Below, piece by piece: positions 14,066 through 24,656 of a DNA stretch of 36,294 bases. Each line of letters starts with the position of its first letter. Position 1 is the first letter of the stretch. Source of the stretch: Candidatus Thiodiazotropha sp. (ex Epidulcina cf. delphinae) (GTDB taxonomy: Bacteria; Pseudomonadota; Gammaproteobacteria; Chromatiales; Chromatiaceae); NCBI GenBank assembly GCA_025656505.1, contig JAHXHR010000023.1, positions 1 to 36,294 of the forward strand, given 5' to 3'. The notes beneath the pieces were generated by a model that saw nothing but the letters and a program-made list of their open reading frames with translations, searched no databases and was not told the DNA's origin. The position numbers were made by a program, and so were the translations under genes.

Positions 14066-14539
14066 CGGCTTGACGACGACTTCCAATACCCGGCGCTCGA
14101 TCTCATCCAGATCAGGAATGATGGCGGGACTGAGATCCAGTTCCACCTGCTGTTTGACCAATGGATCCTGATCGCCTTCCTCCGGGTTCACCGGCAGGAC
14201 ATTCTCGGCGCTGACTCTGGCCAACTTGGGAATCGATTGCACCACCAGACCGATATGGGAAAGGCGTTCATGTCCGCCAAGGGCGTTGAGGATCAGGATC
14301 CTACCCCGTTGTCCCGGGATGGCTACTTGATCGCCCCGCATCCCTTCGAAGGATACCACCGGCATCATCATGCCTCGCCATGCAAGATATCCGAGAAACC
14401 AAGTTGGCGAGGCATTGCCGGCGGGCTCAGGCTGTAGGTAGTCCATCACCTCGGCCACCACTGCATTGGGCAGCAGCAACCGGCACTCGTGCAACGGGAT
14501 GAGTACACTTCTGACCTCCTCGACAACGGCTTGATTCAT
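14060..14539 (-). CDS. chpC: CheW-like protein ChpC
   Basis: The 159-residue CheW-domain protein is probably ChpC, an accessory coupling protein of the Pil-Chp system that links additional receptors to the ChpA kinase. It shows VRSVLIPLHECRLLLPNAVVAEV, GYLAWRGMMMPVVSFE and RILILNALGGHERLSHIGLVVQ, the beta-strand pattern of CheW. The ATG at 14539 overlaps the chpA stop codon (ATGA), so translation is coupled to chpA. In Pseudomonas chpB lies between chpA and chpC; here it does not. Confidence 0.85.
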   Translation of the reverse strand: MNQAVVEEVRSVLIPLHECRLLLPNAVVAEVMDYLQPEPAGNASPTWFLGYLAWRGMMMPVVSFEGMRGDQVAIPGQRGRILILNALGGHERLSHIGLVVQSIPKLARVSAENVLPVNPEEGDQDPLVKQQVELDLSPAIIPDLDEIERRVLEVVVKPS

Positions 14540-17500
14540 TGCTTGCTTTCCGCCAGGACCTCGTTGATGTTTTCCAATAACTCCGCCTCCTGATAGGGCT
14601 TGCCCAGACAACGCTTAACCCCCAGATCCAGGGCTCGTTGGCGGTGTTTGTCACCCACTCGTGAGGAGATCATGATGATCGGCAATCCATAGTATTCGAC
14701 CGAATTGTTGATGTGGCGCGCCAACTCGAATCCGTCCATGCGCGGCATCTCAATATCCAACAACATAATATCCGGCACCTGCTCTTGCAGCAACGTCACG
14801 GCCTCGACGCCATCCTTTGCCGTCACCACATCCATATCATGACGCTCCAGCAAGCGGGTGGTGACTTTTCGCACAGTGATCGAGTCGTCCACTACCATCA
14901 CACGCCGGCGATCCTCAAGGCGTTTTTGCGGCGCCTCGTCAAAAACAGGCGCCGGTGTGGTACGGGTGGCGTCCATGCGCACCAGCGAAGCGAGATCGAG
15001 AATCAATGCGACATGACCGTCCGCAAGGATGGTGCCGCCGGTAATCCAACGTACGCTACCGACCTGTTTGCCGAGGGATTTGACCACTACCTGACGGCTG
15101 CCCAACAACTCATCCACCTGTAATGCGGCTTGGTGCTCGCCAGTCTGTAACAACAGCAGGGGATACCAACGCGTGGCTTCGTGGATTTCATGCCGCCCGG
15201 TGCCCATCATGCGGCCCAGGTAATCGACCTTATAGCGCTTTCCGCCATAGTCAAAGCCACTCTCTTGCCCGCTGTAGCAGGCCTGAAGCGCCTGACGACG
15301 GATCCTGACCACACCACTGATGCTGCCGTGAGGAACGGCGTAAATCTCTTCACCCACACGCATCAGCAGGGCATCGGTAATCGCCAATGTGAGCGGCAAG
15401 CGAATGGTGAACCTGGTCCCGCCCCCCGGATGGGAATCGATCTCCAGCGAACCGCCCAGTTGCTTGACTTCACTGGTCACCACATCCAAACCAACCCCCC
15501 GTCCGGAGATCTGAGTGACCTCCTTGGCGGTGCTGAATCCAGGCAGCAATACACATTGGATCAGGTCATCGTCACTGATCTCCGCATCTGCATCGATCAT
15601 GCCCTGATCCAGGGCGCGCTTACGGATCGCTTCGATATCCAGACCCCAGCCGTCATCGGATAGTGTGATAAGAACGTCGGTGGCTTCACGATCGACATGC
15701 AGAGAGATCCGACCGGTCTCTTTTTTGCCTGCCGAGACACGTTCCTGCGGAAACTCGATGCCATGGGAAACCGCGTTGCGCAGCAGATGTTCGAGCACCG
15801 GCACCATGCGATTGAGGATACTGCGATCGAGTTCACCCTCGATACCGAAACACTCCAGATTGGCCTTCTTGCTCAATTGGCCGGCGGTCTGTCTGACCAG
15901 CCTTTGCAATCTGGGCACCAACTGGGCGAATGGCACCATTCTAGTGCGCAACAGGCCGTCCTGCAGATCGGTGGAGATGCGTGACTGCTGCAAAAGCAGG
16001 GTGTCTGTCTCCCGCTGCAGGTCTCCCAACACCTCGTTGATGTTGCCCAGGTCATTGACTGTCTCAACCAGCCCGCGGGAGAGCTGCTGCATAGTGGAGA
16101 AACGATCCAGCTCGAGGGGATCGAACTCCGCCCTCTCCCGATCATCCTTTTCGTGTTCGCGCTCCCAGCGGTAGATAATCTGCGCTTCGGTCTCGATCTC
16201 AAGGTTGCGCAACTGGATAAACAGACGGGAAACGGTCTGCTCCAGCTCTGAGAGGTTGAATCCGAACACACTGTTCTGTTGCTCCAGACGGGAGCGATAG
16301 ATACTCACCTCACCGGCGTGGTTGACCAGCCGATCCATCAGATCCGCATTGATCCGCACCTGCTCCTTGTTGGGTTTGAAACTTGCCTTGTCCCCATCTT
16401 TCTCAGGATTGAGGAGTTTTGCGATCTCATCATTGAGGGGCAGAACCTTAGCCGACGGCGAAGCCTCAACCGCTTCCTTGGCGGGCTCCCTATCGGGTTC
16501 CCGGATGGTCTCAACCAGTTCGGAATAGGAGGGAGGGATATCGCCTCCGAGCAGATTGTGCAGTTGCTCCACCTGGGTATCCGATGCGGGCACCTTGCCG
16601 GTTTTGGCCATGGTGTCGATCTGAAAGGACAGATGGTCGATGGTATGCCGGGCCGCATCGGTGACCGTGATGATCGGGTCGATCTCCTTTTCCGCGACTG
16701 CCGTCATCAGCGATTCGATGGCGTGGCTGAGATCTCCCACCGGCATGATGCCGGCAAGCCGGGCGCTGCCCTTCAGGGTATGCAGGTTACGCTGGATGCT
16801 TTCTATCGATGAATGATCCTCAAGGTCTTCAAGCCAGTGTTGGAAATTGTTCTCGATCTGCTCGATGAACTCCCTGGCCTCTTCGATGAAGATCTGCACC
16901 AGTTCCTCATCCTCACCCACATCCAGCAGCACCTCATCGCGCAGCAGCATGAAGGAGTCATCGCCCTGTTCCAGGGCTTCCTCGGCAACACCCTCGAGAT
17001 CAAAGCTCTCAACGGGAATCTCGGGTACCACCGCCTCGCCATCAGGCTCCTCCACACCCTCTTCGGATGCCCCTTCAGCGACCGTCTCGAAAGTCTCAAG
17101 CTCCTCCTGCAAATCCGGGTCGACGAGATCGTCTCGCTCGTGTTCCTGAGCAATGGAGCGGTTGATGATCGATTGTAGCTCTTCGATCATGGCATCCGCC
17201 CGACGCACCTTGCCGGTGGCGTAGATATCCTCCGTCTGGGTAGCCAGATGATCGAGGGCCTGGCGGGAGATATTCAGCACCGATTCATTTGCCTCAATCC
17301 GGCCTCTGATCACTCTGTTCAGCAGCGACTCCATGACGTGGCTCAAATCGCCAATCGGCTCGACACCGGCCAAGCGTGAACTGCCTTTGATGGTGTGCAA
17401 TGCACGCAGCATCCCATCCATTGCATGGTGATCCGACGGGCTGTCGCTCCAATGCCGAAAACGCTCCTCCAGGGATTCGAGCAATTCCCGCGACTCCTCG

Positions 17501-20500
17501 ACAAAGATTTCGACCAGTTCGCGCTCTTCGCTCACCGCGAAGAGATCCTCATCATCACGAAGAAAGCTCGTCGGCTCTTCATTGTAGGAAGCGGCATCCA
17601 GGATAGAGGTTTCATCTCCCTCGGCACATGCCTCTTGCGTTTGCGGCTCCTGTTGCAGGCCTTCATCCGGCGACGCCACAACCTCGGCCGGCACCTCAGC
17701 ACCATTCGTCAGGCGGATCGGGTTCTCCAGATCGGACAGCAGCCGAGTCGATCGATGCACCTTCCCGGTAGTGGCCGCATCCTCGAGTTGAACCCCGAGA
17801 ATATCCAGCGCTTGACGGATCAGCATGCGGATCGTCGGTTCGGGAGCGATATCATCGCCCAGGATCCGATCGAACAAGTTCTCCAGGCCATGGCTCAGGT
17901 CACCGATCGGGTTAACGCCCGCCAATCTTGAACTCCCCTTGAGGGTGTGCAGGGTGCGTTTGATCTCATCGATGACAGCGATATCGTCGGGGAATTCCCG
18001 CCATCTGCGGTGGTTCTGTTCGAGGACACCGAGCAGTTCCAGCCCCTCTTCGACAAAGATCTCCACCAACTCCGCATCTTCGCCTACCTCGAACAGATCT
18101 TCTTCCTGTAAGTAGCTGACCGTTGCTTCTGAATCGGCCTGATCCTGTTGCCCGATCGGCTGGTCTAACGGTTCGATCCGCTCTGAGACAACCGCTTCGG
18201 TCGTCTCAATCGAATCAGCCGGAAACGGGGATTCCTCCGCCTCATCCACTGCGAACTCGATTGCCGTCTCTTCCGTAGCAGGGGGCGTCGTCTCCTCGAA
18301 TATCTCGAGGTGTCGCTCCTGCTCGGCCGGCTCTTCCACTCCCGCGAACTGTGACACCTCTACCGACTGCTCCGCCGTTTCGGATGGTTGCGAATCCACC
18401 TCGGCAAGCCCCTCTTCATCGACCTGCAACTGCTCCAAGGCATGGTTCAGGCGGGTGAGATAGGTATCAATATGGGGTTCGGGCAACATCTCCTCGGGCA
18501 GCCAGTTGAGTAGCTTGCGAATATAACCCACACTGTCGTCCAGGAGATCGATGACCGGCGCATCGGCAATCAGTTGACGCTCAAACAATACCCTGGCGTA
18601 GTCTTCCATGGCTTTGCTGAGCATGGCGATCGGGGTGATGCCCGCCATATGTGAGCTACCGTGCAGCGTATGACAGGCACGCACGACCTCATCCGGCACC
18701 GGCACGGCGGAATCGGCGTCCGCCGCCAGTCGGAGGAATTGTTCAATCTCCTGCAGGTGCTCCTCCGACTCTTCGGCAAAGACCTCCAGCAGCTCGGTAT
18801 CGACTTCGATCTGCAGATCGGAGTCCGTGTACTCCTCCAGCAGACTATCTTCCTCCTCGTCATCGAGGGTGAATTCATCGCTCGGCGGCGCTGTTTCCGT
18901 CTCCAGGGACTCCGTGTCTATGGAGAGATCCGATTCCGACGCCGGGAGTTCGGGGAAATCCGTGTCGACCTCCGGTTGCGACTCATGCTCAACCGATTCC
19001 TCTACGAACTGCGCGGGCTCGACCTCGGCGGCGGGGACGACGCTCGACAGCGGTTTGCCATCCGCCAGGGCATACGCCTGATGCTGCAAGAACTCGACAT
19101 CGGTATTGAGGGGGTATTCTCCCCGCTCCTGGCAATCGATCAATGTCGGCAATGTCTCAACCACCCGGTTCAGCAGATCCATCATCCCGGGACTGACCTT
19201 GATGGTCTCGTCGATCAGCCGGTTAAGCATGTTCTCCACCGACCAGGCGAGTTCACCGATCACCTTGGCGCCGACCAACCGGCCGCTGCCTTTCAAGGTA
19301 TGAAATGAACGCCGAAAGGTATTCAACGCATCCCCATCACCCTGGTTGCGCTGCCATTTAGGCAGATACTCCTGAATGGTCTCCAGTTCTTCGCGGGCTT
19401 CTTCGATGAAGATCTCCAGGATCTCAGGATCGATACCCTCCAGCATCGGTTTGTCGGCAGAAGCGATTTCCGCGTCAGGCTCCGATTCCCTTCCCCCACC
19501 GGCCGGGAGCAGCTCCGAGACCTCTCCCGAGAGAATATCGACTTCCGGACGGGGCGGTTCGATCTGCAGGCTGCTGGCGCCCAGTTCCAGATCCGAAATA
19601 TCCTCCTCCTCCAGTTCATAGCCTTCGATATGGTCGGCGCTTTCCACCAGGTCGATATTCTCAGCAGGCTCGGCGTATTCGGAGATCTCCACACCGCCTT
19701 CGCTCACCAGGTCATTCAAGGATGCCTGAGCGATCGCCAGAATCTCACGCCGATCACCCGCCCCATCCACCAGGGTTTCGAGATAGTACTCGATACTGCT
19801 GACCACATCCGCTAGGGAGTTGAGTTGCCGGCGTTGAGGCTGTAAACCGGAATCGATGAGGCTGGCTTGGATAAATTCCCCGGTCTGCGACATGATCTGC
19901 GCCGCATCGCGCAGGTTGAGCATATTCAACGCACCCTCGACCCGCTTGAAACCCTGATGCACACTACTCAATACCGAGCTATCGTCCGTCGCTTCGGCAA
20001 AACTGATAATCGCCTCCTTAGCCCTGGCAATCTCCACTTTCGCTTCGCGTACGGTCTGTTTGATCAGGTTCTGATATTCGCCTTCCGGCATATCCAGTCC
20101 AAGATCGGCCTCGCTCGAATCCTCATCGGCGCCGGGTGGAAAGGTATGCAGGGTACTCAGCGATGATTCGACATAGAGGATATCCCCCGCCATCTCCATC
20201 AGTTCGAACTCTTCGGGCAGCACCCCTTGTTCGACGAAGGTCTTCACCTTGTCCGCCTGACGATTGAGTCTCGAGCGCAACCCCCCCTGCCCGATCATTC
20301 CCAGGGTATCGGCCAGTTTCCGGATCGGCGCTTCGAGGTGGCCCAGCATCTCCATATCGGCCTGCTCGTCCCGCATGAAGAGATCGAGAATGTCCTTGAT
20401 ACGGGTCAGTTCACTGCTGACCGCATCCTTGATCGACTCCGCCAGCTCTGCGTTGGAGCCCGTCAGGCCCAATCGACCCTCGGTCAGTTGCGCCTCGCTC

Positions 20501-21369
20501 GGCATCACCGAATCCAGGTTATAGACCGCTTTGATCTCGCTGATCAGAGGATCTTCCGATTGCGTCCGTGCAATGTAGTAGAGCAGGTTTTTCAGTAACG
20601 CAGACGGCGGGTTGTCCAGCAATGCCTGCTCACCGCCGTCGATGATCAATTTCATCTTGCGGTCGATGCGGCTGAACAACTGCTTGACGGCTATTCCCGG
20701 CGCAACGACACCCTCTATCAACCCGCGCATCAGGCCTTCGGCGACCCGGAACAGATAGCGAACGGTTTCCGTACCCGCATGCTGATGGACTGTAGCGAAT
20801 ACGTCCCGCAGCAGAGGCCATCCATGCACGGTATCGCGTTTGCGATACCAGCTAAGGAGTCCCAAATGAAACTTCTGCCTGATCCGCTTGACCAACAGAG
20901 GCAGTTCGATGTTGGCTGCGCCGCCGGTTCGGCCGGTGTCGATCTTGGGTTTGAACAGGGCGGCTTCCGACAACAAAGGAGCGTCCCGTACGGCGCGCAG
21001 GTCATTCAGCATGGGAAGAATGATCAGCGGGATGTCGGCATCCCCACCCTGCAGCTTTTCCAGATAGTCCGGTAGCTGAATGAGGGCCAGCATGAGAGCC
21101 TCGGCGGCATCCTCTTCTTGTCTTACCGATCCGTCCGCCATCTTACGGACCACCAACTCCATCTCTTCCGCGAGCATGCTGGGGCCATACACCTGCACCA
21201 TTTGCAGGACCCGGGCAATCTGGTGCAGATGATCGCCGCAACCGGCGAGGGAATCGCCTTTCTCCGGAGATTCCACATGGGTCTCGAGGGCTTGCCGGGC
21301 ATGACGAATGGAAACATCCAACTCATCCTTTACCCAATTCAGAGCGCCGAAATCTTGCGTGTTACTCAT
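14536..21369 (-). CDS. chpA: Pil-Chp hybrid histidine kinase ChpA (PilL)
   Basis: This giant CheA-type kinase (2277 residues) controls type IV pilus activity. Five Hpt domains carry candidate phospho-histidines H690, H900, H1141, H1325 and H1530, in motifs such as HTLKGSGRL, HTLHGSSHM, HTLKGSSRL, HTIKGSSRL and HTLKGSARL. The H900 domain has His where the Lys of HxLKG is expected. The first ~600 residues look like degenerate Hpt helices. The CheA dimerisation helices (LMDRLVNHAGEVSIYRSRLE) are at about 1650-1720, the ATP-binding N-box (LRNAVSHG) and G-box (DDGWGLD) at about 1860-1910, a CheW-like domain at about 2000-2140, and a receiver at the end (VMVVDDSITVRK, D2205 in LLDIEMPRMDG). Long acidic linkers join the Hpt domains. 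Pseudomonas ChpA is somewhat larger. It follows pilJ by 93 bp and overlaps chpC. Confidence 0.94.
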   Translation of the reverse strand: MSNTQDFGALNWVKDELDVSIRHARQALETHVESPEKGDSLAGCGDHLHQIARVLQMVQVYGPSMLAEEMELVVRKMADGSVRQEEDAAEALMLALIQLPDYLEKLQGGDADIPLIILPMLNDLRAVRDAPLLSEAALFKPKIDTGRTGGAANIELPLLVKRIRQKFHLGLLSWYRKRDTVHGWPLLRDVFATVHQHAGTETVRYLFRVAEGLMRGLIEGVVAPGIAVKQLFSRIDRKMKLIIDGGEQALLDNPPSALLKNLLYYIARTQSEDPLISEIKAVYNLDSVMPSEAQLTEGRLGLTGSNAELAESIKDAVSSELTRIKDILDLFMRDEQADMEMLGHLEAPIRKLADTLGMIGQGGLRSRLNRQADKVKTFVEQGVLPEEFELMEMAGDILYVESSLSTLHTFPPGADEDSSEADLGLDMPEGEYQNLIKQTVREAKVEIARAKEAIISFAEATDDSSVLSSVHQGFKRVEGALNMLNLRDAAQIMSQTGEFIQASLIDSGLQPQRRQLNSLADVVSSIEYYLETLVDGAGDRREILAIAQASLNDLVSEGGVEISEYAEPAENIDLVESADHIEGYELEEEDISDLELGASSLQIEPPRPEVDILSGEVSELLPAGGGRESEPDAEIASADKPMLEGIDPEILEIFIEEAREELETIQEYLPKWQRNQGDGDALNTFRRSFHTLKGSGRLVGAKVIGELAWSVENMLNRLIDETIKVSPGMMDLLNRVVETLPTLIDCQERGEYPLNTDVEFLQHQAYALADGKPLSSVVPAAEVEPAQFVEESVEHESQPEVDTDFPELPASESDLSIDTESLETETAPPSDEFTLDDEEEDSLLEEYTDSDLQIEVDTELLEVFAEESEEHLQEIEQFLRLAADADSAVPVPDEVVRACHTLHGSSHMAGITPIAMLSKAMEDYARVLFERQLIADAPVIDLLDDSVGYIRKLLNWLPEEMLPEPHIDTYLTRLNHALEQLQVDEEGLAEVDSQPSETAEQSVEVSQFAGVEEPAEQERHLEIFEETTPPATEETAIEFAVDEAEESPFPADSIETTEAVVSERIEPLDQPIGQQDQADSEATVSYLQEEDLFEVGEDAELVEIFVEEGLELLGVLEQNHRRWREFPDDIAVIDEIKRTLHTLKGSSRLAGVNPIGDLSHGLENLFDRILGDDIAPEPTIRMLIRQALDILGVQLEDAATTGKVHRSTRLLSDLENPIRLTNGAEVPAEVVASPDEGLQQEPQTQEACAEGDETSILDAASYNEEPTSFLRDDEDLFAVSEERELVEIFVEESRELLESLEERFRHWSDSPSDHHAMDGMLRALHTIKGSSRLAGVEPIGDLSHVMESLLNRVIRGRIEANESVLNISRQALDHLATQTEDIYATGKVRRADAMIEELQSIINRSIAQEHERDDLVDPDLQEELETFETVAEGASEEGVEEPDGEAVVPEIPVESFDLEGVAEEALEQGDDSFMLLRDEVLLDVGEDEELVQIFIEEAREFIEQIENNFQHWLEDLEDHSSIESIQRNLHTLKGSARLAGIMPVGDLSHAIESLMTAVAEKEIDPIITVTDAARHTIDHLSFQIDTMAKTGKVPASDTQVEQLHNLLGGDIPPSYSELVETIREPDREPAKEAVEASPSAKVLPLNDEIAKLLNPEKDGDKASFKPNKEQVRINADLMDRLVNHAGEVSIYRSRLEQQNSVFGFNLSELEQTVSRLFIQLRNLEIETEAQIIYRWEREHEKDDRERAEFDPLELDRFSTMQQLSRGLVETVNDLGNINEVLGDLQRETDTLLLQQSRISTDLQDGLLRTRMVPFAQLVPRLQRLVRQTAGQLSKKANLECFGIEGELDRSILNRMVPVLEHLLRNAVSHGIEFPQERVSAGKKETGRISLHVDREATDVLITLSDDGWGLDIEAIRKRALDQGMIDADAEISDDDLIQCVLLPGFSTAKEVTQISGRGVGLDVVTSEVKQLGGSLEIDSHPGGGTRFTIRLPLTLAITDALLMRVGEEIYAVPHGSISGVVRIRRQALQACYSGQESGFDYGGKRYKVDYLGRMMGTGRHEIHEATRWYPLLLLQTGEHQAALQVDELLGSRQVVVKSLGKQVGSVRWITGGTILADGHVALILDLASLVRMDATRTTPAPVFDEAPQKRLEDRRRVMVVDDSITVRKVTTRLLERHDMDVVTAKDGVEAVTLLQEQVPDIMLLDIEMPRMDGFELARHINNSVEYYGLPIIMISSRVGDKHRQRALDLGVKRCLGKPYQEAELLENINEVLAESKQ

Positions 21370-21462
21370 ACAGGCACAACCCCACAGTCAGGATAGAGGG
21401 AGGGGGCTCCATGCATGGCCGTTCGCATCCGCTCACTCATTTTAGGTAAAAGGTCTCCGTTA

Positions 21463-23505
21463 TCAGGAGGACGGCAAGCGGAAACCGGCGACCGACTTCT
21501 GCAATTGATCTGAGAGTTCCGCCAACATACCGATGGAGTTCGCAGTCTGGTGGGTGCCCTCCGATGTCTGGTTGGTAATCTCCTGAATGACGCTCATGGT
21601 GTCCTTGACGTTCACCGCCTGACTGGACTGTCCTTGCGCCGACTGGGCTATCTTGCCGGTAAGATCGGCGATGTATTGAGAGACGCTTTCGATCTCTTTC
21701 AGGGCCTCGCCGGCATCCTCCGCCAGTGTCGCGCCCTTTACCACGCCCGAGGTGCTCGCTTCCATCGAGGTAACCGCTTCGTTGGTATCGGCCTGAATGG
21801 TCTTGACCAGCGCCTCGATCTGTTTGGTGGCGTTGATGGAGCGTTCAGCCAGACGTTGCACTTCGTCGGCCACCACCGCAAAGCCACGGCCCGCTTCACC
21901 GGCCATGGCCGCCTGCATGGCGGCGTTCAGGGCGAGGATGTTGGTCTGGTCCGCGATATCATCGATCAATTCCACAATATCGCCGATCTCCTGCGAACTC
22001 TCGCCCAGGCGTTTGATCCGTTTCGAGGTCTCTTGGATCTGCTCACGGATGTTATCCATACCCTGAATGGTGTTGCGCACCGTTTCAGTACCGGTGCCGG
22101 CGATCTTCACGGAACGTTTGGCGACCTCAGCGGACTCGGCGGCGTCCTGGGACATCTGATTGATCGCCTGGGTCATGTCCTTGATCGAACCGTTGGCCTG
22201 GGTAATCTGTTCCGCCTGGTGTTCGCTGGCCTCGGCGAGATGCATGGCAGTGGCGCGACTCTCCTGGGTGGCGCCGGAAACCTGTTCCGAGGTCTGGTTG
22301 ATAGTGGTAACCAGTTCGCGCAGCGCCTCAATAGCGTAGTTGATCGAATCCGCAATGGCGCCGGTAATATCTTCGGTCACACTGGCGGTTACCGTAAGAT
22401 CACCGTCCGCCAGATCACCCATCTCGTCGAGCAGTTGCAGAATGGCCCTCTGGTTACTTTCGTTCTGTTGTTTGCTCGCCAACTCCCGGCGCTGCGCATC
22501 CAGCACCAACTGCACCCCTAAAAGCACCAGAAACAGGGCCGCGCCGATGCCGAACACAGCGATCATTCCCGGACCCGCCTTGATACCGAGCAGGGAGAAA
22601 CGGCCGGGTGATTCGCCATAGACGGCGATCAACTCTTCCGCCGCGCTACTGGCCTGGTCGGAAACGACATTGACCACTGAAGCGGCCTCGAGGGCCGGTA
22701 GGACATCGGGGATATTTTGGATGATTTCCGCTGTGTTGTCCTGAATGGTGGAGAACAGGGCGGCGACACCCGCGAGCTGTTTCCGGGCGATCTTTTCGCT
22801 CACTTTCGCGACACCCAGATCACGATCGCCACTCAGCAAACCCTCCAGTATGCGTCCGAAAAGATCGGCGTCACGGCTGAATTGATCTATCGCGGCGGCC
22901 GTCTCCTGACCACCGGCAAGAACCTGGTTGACATTGGAGTTGATGCGCTGCATCAACATCTCCTGTTCCGAGGCGATGTAGATTTGCCGCCTCGGCACAT
23001 TGCTGCTGATCAACACCTCCATCAACCCTTCGGACAGCTCCTGCAATTGCGGTACGAAATCGGAAATCACCGCCGAGAACTCCTCGATGGCGAGGATGCT
23101 CTCCTTGGCTTTGAGGATCTCGTCAATGTTCCCGCGTAACTCGAGCCATTTACTATCCAGATGCCTCACCGCGGGCATCGCATCCGCCGGAGAGGCCGGC
23201 AAATCTTCATTCGCGGAGCCGCTCTTCAACTCATGCATAATGCTTTCATAGCGGTCGCGGCTCTGCTGCAAGGGCGAAAAGGACTGCAACTCGCCGCGGG
23301 CCGCGGATATCGCGTATTTGGCGATCCGCTGGGCTAAGACCTGCTGTTCGGCGGCGCGGATCAGATACTGCTCGTCATAGGACTCTCGCCGGGCCGTGTG
23401 CAGGAAGGTCACGAGCGCCAGGATAAGACTCACCAGCACCAACACGGCCAATGTAGTGATGACCTTATTTGAGGGCAATGTGTTGCCCACGCGTTTGCCT
23501 TTCAT
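21463..23505 (-). CDS. pilJ: Type IV pilus chemoreceptor PilJ
   Basis: PilJ is the membrane receptor that feeds the Pil-Chp kinase. The 680-residue protein has a first membrane helix at about 14-34, a helical periplasmic region with two PilJ-type modules ([18 protein letters not shown] and [20 protein letters not shown]), a second membrane helix near 310-330, a HAMP-like stretch and a methyl-accepting signalling domain whose hairpin tip [20 protein letters not shown] lies near residue 525. A GGGAGA ribosome site lies 7 nt before the ATG. A CheR-like PilK usually follows but is absent: only 93 bp separate it from chpA. Confidence 0.95.
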   Translation of the reverse strand: MKGKRVGNTLPSNKVITTLAVLVLVSLILALVTFLHTARRESYDEQYLIRAAEQQVLAQRIAKYAISAARGELQSFSPLQQSRDRYESIMHELKSGSANEDLPASPADAMPAVRHLDSKWLELRGNIDEILKAKESILAIEEFSAVISDFVPQLQELSEGLMEVLISSNVPRRQIYIASEQEMLMQRINSNVNQVLAGGQETAAAIDQFSRDADLFGRILEGLLSGDRDLGVAKVSEKIARKQLAGVAALFSTIQDNTAEIIQNIPDVLPALEAASVVNVVSDQASSAAEELIAVYGESPGRFSLLGIKAGPGMIAVFGIGAALFLVLLGVQLVLDAQRRELASKQQNESNQRAILQLLDEMGDLADGDLTVTASVTEDITGAIADSINYAIEALRELVTTINQTSEQVSGATQESRATAMHLAEASEHQAEQITQANGSIKDMTQAINQMSQDAAESAEVAKRSVKIAGTGTETVRNTIQGMDNIREQIQETSKRIKRLGESSQEIGDIVELIDDIADQTNILALNAAMQAAMAGEAGRGFAVVADEVQRLAERSINATKQIEALVKTIQADTNEAVTSMEASTSGVVKGATLAEDAGEALKEIESVSQYIADLTGKIAQSAQGQSSQAVNVKDTMSVIQEITNQTSEGTHQTANSIGMLAELSDQLQKSVAGFRLPSS

Positions 23506-23560
23506 TCTTCTTTCTCCCGAAAGCTAAAGCCTAAGTCGTTATCCGGTGTTCCCGATTGTA

Positions 23561-24130
23561 TCAGGTCGCGGCGATCTGAAAGGCCGTATCTTCCGCCAAA
23601 GCGGATAGACTGAAAACCGGCCAAGTCATACCGTCCTGATCAAATTCAAGCCGAACGTATTTGGAGAATCTGTTGTTGCCCGGCTGCATCTCCCTTACCG
23701 TCTCTCTGGCAAAGTGGCGCATGCCGACCATCTCACCCACCAGAACGCCGGTGAAGCCACTGCCCATGGTGAATACCAGCACCCGGCTCCTGCGACTGCG
23801 GCGGGTCTTTCCACCGATGAGAAAGAGTTGCAGATCGATGACCGGAATCAATGTGCCGCGAACGTTGGCCACCCCCAGCACCCAGGGTTTGGATCCAGGC
23901 ACCGGCGTCAGCGAGGACGGATAATTGAGAATCTCCTTGACGCCGCTCAACGGTGCGATGAAACGGCTCTCGCCCACATAGAACATCACCCCTTCCCAGT
24001 AGCTCTGTATCAGCTCCTGTTGCGGCAGGCCTTTCGCATGGACCCTGCTGCGTCGCCCAAGCTCCGCCAATAGCTGCACCACTGTCTGCGATGATTCGAG
24101 CGCCGTGGGCTCCATGGTACCGTTAGGCAT
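23561..24130 (-). CDS. pilI: CheW-like protein PilI
   Basis: PilI couples PilJ to the ChpA kinase. The 189-residue product is a single CheW domain with ESRFIAPLSGVKEILNYP, TPVPGSKPWVLGVANVRGTL and IPVIDLQLFL. The conserved VANVRG loop that contacts the receptor is present. The ATG at 24130 overlaps the pilH stop by 8 nt; an internal ATG at 24115 is a possible alternative. It lies between pilH and pilJ, as in Pseudomonas. Confidence 0.93.
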   Translation of the reverse strand: MPNGTMEPTALESSQTVVQLLAELGRRSRVHAKGLPQQELIQSYWEGVMFYVGESRFIAPLSGVKEILNYPSSLTPVPGSKPWVLGVANVRGTLIPVIDLQLFLIGGKTRRSRRSRVLVFTMGSGFTGVLVGEMVGMRHFARETVREMQPGNNRFSKYVRLEFDQDGMTWPVFSLSALAEDTAFQIAAT

Positions 24131-24560
24131 TGAGCAATGACCTTATCTTACTGAGCAGTTCGGCGGGAGCGACCGGCTTTACCAGGTACTCGGTGGCGCC
24201 CTGACGCATACCCCAGTTGATATCCGTCTGCTGATCCTTGGTGGTCACCATAATAACCGGGATCTTGGATGTCGCCTCATGATTTTTCAGTTGCCGCGTC
24301 GCCTGGAAGCCATTCAACACCGGCATCACCACATCCATCAAAATCAGATCGGGCAGATGCCGCTTAGCAGTCTCGACCCCCTCCTGCCCATCCTTGGCGG
24401 CAAGTATCTGATAACCCTGTCTTTCCAGGATTTTCTTGAAGACGTGGACCTCTGTCGCTGAATCATCGACTACTAAGATCGTTCCCGTGGCCTCGCCGGG
24501 CGCAGGCGCGCTGCTCTCGACTGACTCTTCGCGGCCCTTGCGGAATAAGTTTTTGATCAT
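24123..24560 (-). CDS. pilH: Response regulator PilH
   Basis: PilH is a single-domain CheY-like regulator of pilus retraction. The 145-residue product has an unusual basic and acidic N-terminal extension of about 26 residues, then a receiver domain: ILVVDDSATEV, phospho-acceptor D76 in LILMDVVMP, VIMVTTKDQQ and YLVKPVAP. The T/K switch residues are present. The gap to pilG is 96 bp, so it may be co-transcribed with a leader, although the end of pilG leaves room for another signal. Confidence 0.93.
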   Translation of the reverse strand: MIKNLFRKGREESVESSAPAPGEATGTILVVDDSATEVHVFKKILERQGYQILAAKDGQEGVETAKRHLPDLILMDVVMPVLNGFQATRQLKNHEATSKIPVIMVTTKDQQTDINWGMRQGATEYLVKPVAPAELLSKIRSLLNA

Positions 24561-24656
24561 CGATTTTCTCTGCCCGGTGGTTTTTTGCCTTATCGGCTGA
24601 TGTCGGATTGTCTTTAAACCTTGTTCCCGGCCCGGTCAATATGTAATCGCATATTC

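Noticed and set aside
16279-20598. Many long open frames on the plus strand opposite chpA
   Set aside because: They are shadows of a high-GC gene with strong codon bias; chpA itself has clear domains throughout.
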